This document shows, one piece after another, positions 58,624 through 64,000 of a stretch of 64,000 nucleotides of DNA. How positions within the stretch are numbered: the first letter of the stretch is position 1; the number at the start of each line of letters is the position of its first letter. The DNA is from Mucilaginibacter achroorhodeus (GTDB lineage: Bacteria; Bacteroidota; Bacteroidia; Sphingobacteriales; Sphingobacteriaceae): assembly GCF_007846095.1 (NCBI RefSeq), contig NZ_VOEI01000001.1:1204983-1268982 (forward strand). The letters are read 5' to 3'. The notes under the pieces are model-generated. The model worked only from the letters and a program-made list of their open reading frames with translations, did not search any database and was not told the origin of the DNA. The translations under genes were made by a program, and so were the position numbers.

Positions 58624-59949
58624 TTACTTCATAAACGCTACTACTGTCTCCGTAAAAACTTTGGGGATCTCAAACGGCGCATAATGCGATGCTCCTTTAA
58701 ATATTATAAGCTTGCTATTAGGTATGTTTTGAGCAATAGCGCGGGTATGTTTTTCCAGGATCAGGTCGTGTTCCCCGGCCATTACCAAAACAGGCGATTT
58801 GATCTTGTGGATGTCATCAAAGGTTAAATGCGGTTCTTGTAATAGTAACGTTGTTAAGCGTAGTTTAAATTGCGATGCTTTGTCTGTCTTGTCTTTGTAA
58901 TACGCTATTCTTTGTTTAACCTCATTAAGTACAGTATTCGGCAAGGCATCAGTTGTCGGGAAAAGATTTGCGCCCATTACAGCAAGTTTATTCACATACT
59001 GCGGGTATTTTACAGCCATTATTAGCCCGGTATTACCGCCATCGCTCCACCCTAAAATATTTGTCCTTTTTATATGTAATGAATCAAGCAGTTGCTTCAT
59101 GTCTTCGGCGAATAGGTCATAGGTCAATGGTCCGGTAGATTCATCTGTACTTTTACCATGCCCACGGGTATCAACAGCAATCACCTTAAATTTCTTTGCA
59201 AGATCCTTTATCTGGAAATTGAAGGCATAAATTTCGTGCCCGTTGCCATGCAATAAAAGCAATGGCTCACCCTGCCCATAAGTTTCGTAGTAAAGCGTGG
59301 CATCTTTTAATTTTACAGTCCCCGATGCTGCTTTATTGTAACCATAAGCTATCGGTTTAGGATCATAATCAGGATTTATCTTTGCCTTTGAAATATCCTG
59401 CCCATCTATGAGAACCTGCGCATCATCCATCCAAAGTTTACCGGGGCCGTTTAATACCGCTGCCACGTAAATAGTTTGCGCGTCTATAGGAATATCAACC
59501 GTAACAGAATACTCCGCCCAGTCGCGGGTGCCGTTTATTTTTTGATCATAGTTATTCTTATAACCCGACATTCGCGGTATCGCGTTATCTACCCTTATAA
59601 TTAGCATTGCTGCATCCTTAACATCAGCTATCTTCATCCAGGCTTTAAACGTGATGGTTTTGCCAATAAATTTTGCCGGAATTTTCTCTGCTACGCTACC
59701 AAATGATCTTTCATCGCCGGGCGATACCTGTTGTATGAGCACCGAACTTTTACCGCCATGTTTTTCATCGCCTACCTGTGCTAATTTATATTTATCGCTT
59801 TTGTGGAAATCAAGCCATTTGTCAGGAAGCTCTTTGCCTTCTGTACGAGATTCAAAACCAAAATTATACGTAGTATCCGCTACCGGAGTCTGGGCAAACA
59901 GGCGCAGGGAAAATGACAATGCGAAAAGTAAGGCGCTTAAAGTTTTCAT
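58624..59949 (-). CDS. Exported alpha/beta hydrolase with N-terminal beta-sandwich
   Basis: A 441-residue protein with a signal peptide (cleavage near LFAQ). Residues 27-185 look like a carbohydrate-binding-type beta-sandwich (WLDFHKSDKYKLAQVGDE, KLWMDDAQVLIDG). The hydrolase domain follows (about 210-441), with LLLHGNGHEIYAF as oxyanion region, nucleophile Ser302 in LGWSDGGN, an acid in the AGEHDLIL segment and a His in GASHYAPF. Substrate unknown; esterase or related activity in the periplasm is likely. Confidence 0.88.
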   Translation of the reverse strand: MKTLSALLFALSFSLRLFAQTPVADTTYNFGFESRTEGKELPDKWLDFHKSDKYKLAQVGDEKHGGKSSVLIQQVSPGDERSFGSVAEKIPAKFIGKTITFKAWMKIADVKDAAMLIIRVDNAIPRMSGYKNNYDQKINGTRDWAEYSVTVDIPIDAQTIYVAAVLNGPGKLWMDDAQVLIDGQDISKAKINPDYDPKPIAYGYNKAASGTVKLKDATLYYETYGQGEPLLLLHGNGHEIYAFNFQIKDLAKKFKVIAVDTRGHGKSTDESTGPLTYDLFAEDMKQLLDSLHIKRTNILGWSDGGNTGLIMAVKYPQYVNKLAVMGANLFPTTDALPNTVLNEVKQRIAYYKDKTDKASQFKLRLTTLLLQEPHLTFDDIHKIKSPVLVMAGEHDLILEKHTRAIAQNIPNSKLIIFKGASHYAPFEIPKVFTETVVAFMK

Positions 59950-60024
59950 TTAGGAAAGGAGTTTAATCCAAAACTATCTATTTAACCTTCGCTTGCAACA
60001 GGTTTAACATCATTTAACAGGTAA

Positions 60025-60432
60025 TCAGAATTTCTGCATCCAGCTTTGCAACAATATCACCGCCGACACAGTATCTACGAGCTCCTTATTTTGCCTTGCT
60101 TTTTTACCCATGCCGCTTTGGGCTATTACTGCTGATGCCATTTTCGAGGTAAATCGCTCATCCAACATTTCGACAGGGATCTCAGGAAAGGTCTTTTTCA
60201 GCAAATTCACAAAACCCCTAACATGAATAGCCGATTGAGATGGGGTGTTATCCATTTGCTTGGGTTCGCCTACAATAAAACGCTCCACCTGCTCTGCCTG
60301 CAGGTATTTTTTCAAGTAATCAACAATGTGCATGGGGTGCACGTTATCCAGCCCTGTTGCAATGATCTGCATAGGGTCAGTAACGGCAATGCCAATTCGC
60401 TTTGTACCATAGTCGAAAGCCATGACTCTCAT
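60025..60432 (-). CDS. ruvX: Putative pre-16S rRNA nuclease / Holliday junction resolvase RuvX (YqgF)
   Basis: A 135-residue RNase H-fold nuclease. Asp7 in MAFDYGTKRIGIAV is the first metal ligand. VGEPKQMDNTPS, a Glu/Asp in MLDERFTSKMA and a late Asp in ELVDTVSAVILL complete the site. It is thought to process the 16S rRNA 5' end. Length and start are standard. It is divergent from holB across a gap filled with heptamer repeats. Confidence 0.93.
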   Translation of the reverse strand: MRVMAFDYGTKRIGIAVTDPMQIIATGLDNVHPMHIVDYLKKYLQAEQVERFIVGEPKQMDNTPSQSAIHVRGFVNLLKKTFPEIPVEMLDERFTSKMASAVIAQSGMGKKARQNKELVDTVSAVILLQSWMQKF

Positions 60433-60440
60433 GACTTCGC

Positions 60441-60558
60441 AGATATGAGATGTGAGATTTGAGATAAGAGATGAATTGTCATTTTAATTAAATTAGATAA
60501 GTCAAAGATACAGGAAACGGCTTGCGGTCTCAAATCTCATATCTCAAATCTCGCATCT
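60441..60558. repeat. Inverted pair of 7-nt repeat arrays (GAGATNT)
   Basis: Left array 60441-60473 reads as GATATGA-GATGTGA-GATTTGA-GATAAGA-type units. The right array at 60528-60558 is the same unit on the other strand. Together they could pair, and they occupy the ruvX-holB gap. Confidence 0.6.
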
Positions 60559-60577
60559 AATAATTACCTTGCACCAA

Positions 60578-61723
60578 ATGCAGTTTAAGGAGATCATAGG
60601 GCAGCAGGAGGTAAAGCTAAGACTGATCAATTCGGTAACTGAGAACAGGGTAAGCCATGCGCAGCTGTTTTTAGGTCCGGAAGGCTCTGGTTCTTTGGCT
60701 TTGGCCGTGGCTTATGCGCAGTATCTCTCTTGTGAGGATAAGCAGCCAGATGATTCATGCGGTGTATGTTCATCATGCCGCAAGTACCATAAACTGATGC
60801 ATCCCGATCTGCATTTTTCCTATCCTTTTTTTGCCAAGCACAAAGATGACAACGCCCTTACTTTTATTGAGCAATGGCGCCAGGCTTTTACGGCTAATCC
60901 TTACTTAAACCTTGATATCTGGCGGGGTTATTTGGATGCCGAAAACAAACAAGCTAACATCAACATTGCCGAGTGCCACCAGATCATCAAGAAGCTAAGT
61001 TTTAAGCCGTTCGAGTCTGTTTACAAGATCTTGATCCTGTGGCTGCCCGAGTATCTGGACAAAGAAGGCAACGCTTTACTTAAGGTAATTGAAGAACCCC
61101 AACCAAATACGTTGTTTTTGCTGGTGGCGCAAAACCAGGACCAGATACTGAACACTATTCTTTCGCGTACGCAACTGGTGAAAATTCCTTGTTTAAATTT
61201 CGAGGACATTAAAACCGAGATGCTCACGCGCCACCATCAAACAGAAACGGCGGCTTCAGAAATAGCCTACCTGGCAAACGGAAACATGACCGAAGCTTTG
61301 GCTATGCTACAGCAGGACACCAAAAGCTACCATGAACTTTTTGTGCAATGGTTGCGCCTGTGCGTTAGCAATAAAGGCCTTGAGGTACTAAGCTTTGTAG
61401 ACCAGGCAGCCAAGATGGGGCGGGAGAATCAAAAGAATTTTATAAGATACGGTATAAGTTTTTTAAGGGAATGCTGCCTGCTGCGTGCCGGTGCCGAGCG
61501 CATTGTTAAGCTGCCCGAGCATGAGATGGAGATTGCGAAAAAAATGTCGGGCGTTATCAATCTGTCGATGGGGCAGGCGGTAATAGCTGAGTTAGAAACT
61601 GCACATTACCACATCGAAAGGAACGCCAATCCAAAAATCTTGTTTTTAGACGTATCTTTGCAGATTATAAAAATATTACATTTGAAAATTGTCCCCCAGG
61701 GGAATCACTATATACCGAACTAA
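60578..61723 (+). CDS. holB: DNA polymerase III delta' subunit
   Basis: A 381-residue clamp-loader subunit. It has an AAA+ fold with HAQLFLGPEGSGSLALA, whose Walker A is degenerate as usual for delta', and a zinc module with cysteines in CEDKQPDDSCGVCSSCRKY. It then shows LIWLPEYLDKEGNALLKVIEEPQPNTLFLL and the sensor-1 region LSRTQLVKIPC. The ATG at 60578 is preferred over a TTG at 60569. It is followed after 2 nt by the PSP1 gene, so holB, ricT-like and gldH form one operon, an order typical for Bacteroidota. Confidence 0.93.
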   Translation: MQFKEIIGQQEVKLRLINSVTENRVSHAQLFLGPEGSGSLALAVAYAQYLSCEDKQPDDSCGVCSSCRKYHKLMHPDLHFSYPFFAKHKDDNALTFIEQWRQAFTANPYLNLDIWRGYLDAENKQANINIAECHQIIKKLSFKPFESVYKILILWLPEYLDKEGNALLKVIEEPQPNTLFLLVAQNQDQILNTILSRTQLVKIPCLNFEDIKTEMLTRHHQTETAASEIAYLANGNMTEALAMLQQDTKSYHELFVQWLRLCVSNKGLEVLSFVDQAAKMGRENQKNFIRYGISFLRECCLLRAGAERIVKLPEHEMEIAKKMSGVINLSMGQAVIAELETAHYHIERNANPKILFLDVSLQIIKILHLKIVPQGNHYIPN

Positions 61724-61725
61724 TT

Positions 61726-63141
61726 ATGGGATGCGGAAGTTGCTCATCCGGCGGATGTACGCCGGCAGGCTGCAAAAGTAATGGCTCATGCCTTACTAAT
61801 GGTTGCGCCAAACTTGATGTACACGATTGGCTGTCGCACATGGACATGCCAACTAATTATAAGCCTTTTTCGATAGTTGAAGTAAGATTTAAAGGATCGA
61901 GAAAGGAATTTTATCATAACAACGACAATATTTACCTGGAGGCCGGCGACCTGGTTGCCGTTGAAACCAACACGGGCGGTTACGATATTGGTAACGTATC
62001 CATAACCGGCGAGTTAGTGCGCATGCAAATGCACAAGCGCCATGTTAAAGAAGCCGATGTTGTGAAGAAGATCTACCGTCGTGCAACACCTGCTGATGTG
62101 GATAAGTGGCAGGCTGCAAAGGGTTTGGAATGGGAAACCATGCACAAATCGCGCACGCTGGCACTTAGCCTAAACTTATCTATGAAGATAAGCGACGTAG
62201 ATTACCAGGGCGATAAAACCAAAGCTACTTTTTATTACACCGCCGAAGGCCGTGTAGATTTCAGGGAACTGATCAAAAAAATGGCTGAGGCTTTTCGCAT
62301 CCGTATTGAGATGCGCCAGATAGGTATGCGCCAGGAGGCAAGCCGTTTAGGCGGTATTGGCTCATGCGGCCGCGAACTTTGCTGCAGTACCTGGCTAACC
62401 GATTTTAAAACGGTTTCTACTGCTGCTGCGCGTTATCAAAATCTATCTTTAAATACCCTTAAGCTTGCGGGCCAGTGCGGTAAATTAAAATGCTGCCTCA
62501 ACTACGAGTTAGACACTTACATGGATGCATTGAAACACATCCCTGATAATGTGAATGTGCTAAAAACCGAAAACGGTGATGCCCGCTTGCAAAAAACAGA
62601 CATCTTTAAACGTGTAATGTGGTTTAGCTACCCTGGTGCAGAATCATGGATACCGCTGCCTATAAAACGGGTTAAAGAGATACAGCAGCTTAACAGAGAA
62701 GGTGTACTGGTAGAGAATTTAGGTGAGGTAGTAGAGGTAGAAACCAAGCCCGCAAAAGTGCTCGACTATGAGAACGTTGTTGGGCAGGACAGCCTTACCC
62801 GCCTGGACGAGCGCCGCAACAAAAACAAGCAAAAACAAAAAAGCCGCAATAAAACCCGCCAGGGTGGCGAGCAGCAAGCGCAGCGAACTGAAGGCAATAA
62901 CCGCCCGCAAAACCAGCCAAGGCCCGAGGTAAAACCGAATGATGGCGGCAACAAGCCACAACAGCAAAATAGGCCTAATCGCCCGCAGCCAAACCAGGCC
63001 GAAAGACCTGATGGTGCACAAAATGAGGCGCAAAGAGCTGAAGGCGGTAACCGCAACCGTAATAGACGGCACCGCGGCAACCGGGGTGGTGGCGGTGGCA
63101 ACCAGGAACGCGGTAATAATGCACCCCAAAATCCGCAGTAA
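61726..63141 (+). CDS. PSP1/RicT-like protein with Cys-rich N-terminus
   Basis: A 471-residue protein of the PSP1 (YaaT/RicT) family, which in Bacillus forms an Fe-S- and FAD-containing complex affecting RNase Y. The core (about 40-330) includes RMQMHKRHVKEADVV, and the cysteine pairs GRELCCSTW and GKLKCCLNY. The first 30 residues hold seven cysteines (GCGSCSSGGC and following), a likely metal or cluster site. The last 110 residues are low-complexity Arg/Asn/Gln/Pro/Gly, probably disordered and RNA-binding. It is between holB and gldH in one operon. Confidence 0.92.
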   Translation: MGCGSCSSGGCTPAGCKSNGSCLTNGCAKLDVHDWLSHMDMPTNYKPFSIVEVRFKGSRKEFYHNNDNIYLEAGDLVAVETNTGGYDIGNVSITGELVRMQMHKRHVKEADVVKKIYRRATPADVDKWQAAKGLEWETMHKSRTLALSLNLSMKISDVDYQGDKTKATFYYTAEGRVDFRELIKKMAEAFRIRIEMRQIGMRQEASRLGGIGSCGRELCCSTWLTDFKTVSTAAARYQNLSLNTLKLAGQCGKLKCCLNYELDTYMDALKHIPDNVNVLKTENGDARLQKTDIFKRVMWFSYPGAESWIPLPIKRVKEIQQLNREGVLVENLGEVVEVETKPAKVLDYENVVGQDSLTRLDERRNKNKQKQKSRNKTRQGGEQQAQRTEGNNRPQNQPRPEVKPNDGGNKPQQQNRPNRPQPNQAERPDGAQNEAQRAEGGNRNRNRRHRGNRGGGGGNQERGNNAPQNPQ

Positions 63142-63145
63142 TTGT

Positions 63146-63619
63146 ATGGCGAGGATTAAATTGTTTTGGGTATCGGTTGTAGCTATGGCCGCTTTGCAGG
63201 CCTGTTCAGATCCTTCGCAGGTTTTTGATAACAACACCGAGATAGCTAATCATAACTGGTCATACGTTAACAGGGTAAAGTATGATGTAGATATTGCCGA
63301 TAACAGCATACCTTACAACCTTTACTTTAATGTCAGAGTAACCGGCAACTACCGCTACTCTAACCTGTTTGCGCTGGTTAAGATGACATCGCCCGGCAAA
63401 AAAACGCTGGTAACGCGTTACGAGTTCAAACTGGCCAAGCCCGATGGCGAGTGGTTAGGCAGCGGCACAGGTAACCTTTACAGCTACCAGATCCTCATCC
63501 GTAAAAACTTTAAGTTCCCGGCGGCGGGTAAATGGCATTTTGAATTAGAGCAAAACATGCGCGATAACCCGTTGCACGATGTTTCTGATGCAGGTTTACG
63601 CATAGAGAAAGCGAAATAA
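63146..63619 (+). CDS. gldH: Gliding motility lipoprotein GldH
   Basis: A 157-residue lipoprotein with lipobox LQAC (Cys20). The mature part (NHNWSYVNRVKYDVDI, YNLYFNVRVTGNYRYSNLF, FELEQNMRDNPLHDVSDAGLRIEK) matches GldH, an accessory protein of Bacteroidota gliding that is also kept in non-gliding species. The frame extends upstream into the PSP1 gene, but the ATG at 63146, 4 nt after that gene's stop, begins the lipoprotein signal. Confidence 0.93.
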   Translation: MARIKLFWVSVVAMAALQACSDPSQVFDNNTEIANHNWSYVNRVKYDVDIADNSIPYNLYFNVRVTGNYRYSNLFALVKMTSPGKKTLVTRYEFKLAKPDGEWLGSGTGNLYSYQILIRKNFKFPAAGKWHFELEQNMRDNPLHDVSDAGLRIEKAK

Positions 63620-63623
63620 TCAG

Positions 63624-63705
63624 CCTCTCGCAACGCTCTCCAAGGGAGAGGGGCTTTAAGAGCTTCTTTGGGGTCTCATCTTTAGGAGGAGATTTACAGA
63701 GGGCT
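63624..63705 (+). repeat. Dispersed intergenic repeat, copy 2
   Basis: Aligns with 19290-19362: CCTCTC start, CTCTCCAAGGGAGAGGGGC hairpin, and CTTTAGGAGGAGATT before GGGCT. The mid-part is a few bases longer. No coding content. Confidence 0.7.
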
Positions 63706-63744
63706 TATTAATAGCAGGTGTTCACGTTCACACACATGAACAGC

Positions 63745-63781
63745 GTGAACACCGTGAACGCTTGTGAACACCGTGAACGCT
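63745..63781 (+). repeat. Tandem 18-nt direct repeat next to the IS element
   Basis: GTGAACACCGTGAACGCT occurs at 63745-63762 and 63764-63781. Just upstream, GTGTTCACGTTCA (from 63718) is in inverse orientation, so GTGAAC units form both direct and inverted repeats. Confidence 0.7.
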
Positions 63782-64000
63782 GACCCGTCCTGAAAAAAGT
63801 TTACAGATCAATGGATTAATACTGTGGTGAATTTACACTTTATCATTTAATACTGATGGATGTTGATCCTTCATTTCGTTCAATCATTCATGATAGCCTC
63901 CTTTCTGTGTGGTTTCCGGTAATAGTTCTGCCATTTTCGTTTTAGCTCACCGGTTTTCAGGTGGGCTTGCTCGGGTGTCATCATTTCAATGCTGCTGTGC
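63781..64000 (-). mobile_element. Right-edge end of an IS3-family insertion sequence (partial)
   Basis: The element end seems to be TGACCCGTCCTGAAAAAAGT at 63781-63800, a TG-initiated terminus, followed by a transposase end on minus. It continues past the window, so the other end, the target duplication and the exact border cannot be seen. Confidence 0.65.
63880..64000 (-). CDS. C-terminal fragment of an IS3-family transposase
   Basis: On minus a frame enters from the right edge and ends at a stop at 63880-63882. The visible 39 residues begin HSSIEMMTPEQAHLKTGEL and continue with a basic RKWQNYYRKPHRKE tail. This is the end of the rve integrase domain of IS3-family (IS150-like) transposases. 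The catalytic Asp and Glu lie outside the window, so intactness cannot be judged. Confidence 0.75.
   Translation of the reverse strand, partial: HSSIEMMTPEQAHLKTGELKRKWQNYYRKPHRKEAIMND

Noticed and set aside
60441..60558. CRISPR-like array
   Set aside because: Units are 7 nt with no spacers and lie in inverse orientation; no cas genes in the window.
62719..63237. Open frame of 172 codons on minus over the end of the PSP1 gene
   Set aside because: Antisense to the low-complexity tail and to gldH; hydrophobic by composition only.
1..64000. Prophage, secretion-system cluster or recognised defence island
   Set aside because: Genes are housekeeping or envelope-related with consistent composition. 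Apart from the partial IS at the right edge, no mobile or defence genes were seen.

Overview
The window looks like chromosomal DNA of a Bacteroidota bacterium, most likely family Sphingobacteriaceae (Mucilaginibacter- or Pedobacter-like). The evidence is a gliding-motility lipoprotein GldH, two TonB-dependent receptors with carboxypeptidase-like N-terminal domains, a PafA-type phosphatase, DUF4199/DUF2752/DUF3078 proteins, and many promoters of the Bacteroidota primary-sigma type (TTTG, 19-20 nt, TAnnTTTG). Genes are dense, mostly housekeeping, and lie on both strands. Shine-Dalgarno sequences are not obvious, and several -7 elements lie only 4-8 nt before the start codon.

Layout. 1-4.9 kb: end of an unknown gene, threonine synthase, a VOC protein and DNA ligase D. 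4.9-8.9 kb (minus): orphan receiver protein, nitroreductase, small hypothetical, and a GT51 transglycosylase with an AsmA-like front part. 8.9-17.7 kb: Mrp and NifU (Fe-S), deformylase, M16 peptidase, hypoxanthine phosphoribosyltransferase, a frame-disrupted secreted protein, and Mfd. 17.8-30.6 kb: small membrane proteins, Nif3, a zinc-ribbon coiled-coil protein, a phosphatase, a YihY/BrkB membrane protein, a retropepsin-PDZ protein, a metzincin-type metalloprotease, small hypotheticals and a C-terminal processing protease. 30.7-31.9 kb: an outer-membrane barrel protein, then a minus-strand non-coding unit with two tRNA-like genes. 31.9-35.7 kb: an Lrp regulator, a DtxR/MntR-type regulator and a divergent TonB receptor sharing a palindromic control region. 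35.9-40.6 kb: rimP-nusA-infB (minus). 40.7-49.8 kb: lipoprotein, second Lrp regulator, EamA transporter, S9 peptidase, GNAT, PafA-type phosphatase, AraC regulator, DoxX and a lipoprotein. 49.8-54.2 kb (minus): TPP riboswitch, TonB receptor, PnuT-type transporter and an acyl-CoA-dehydrogenase-fold flavoprotein. 54.3-60.4 kb (minus): DUF3078 barrel, HERIH protein, two glucosaminidases, O-methyltransferase, alpha/beta hydrolase and RuvX. 60.6-63.6 kb: holB, a PSP1/RicT-like gene and gldH. The right edge holds the end of an IS3-family element.

The most unusual item is at 31.4-31.9 kb. One promoter and one terminator enclose two tandem tRNA-like genes. They have a Leu-type class II body, a 40-45 nt variable arm with compensatory changes between copies, and a GUC anticodon by position, with several aspartate identity nucleotides. 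Other items worth checking are a TPP riboswitch interrupted by a 78-nt palindrome, a flavoprotein in the thiamine operon, an in-frame A AAA AAG slip site where a gene changes frame, and a terminator-like hairpin between a consensus promoter and rimP-nusA-infB. I saw no CRISPR array, rRNA, prophage or recognisable defence system.
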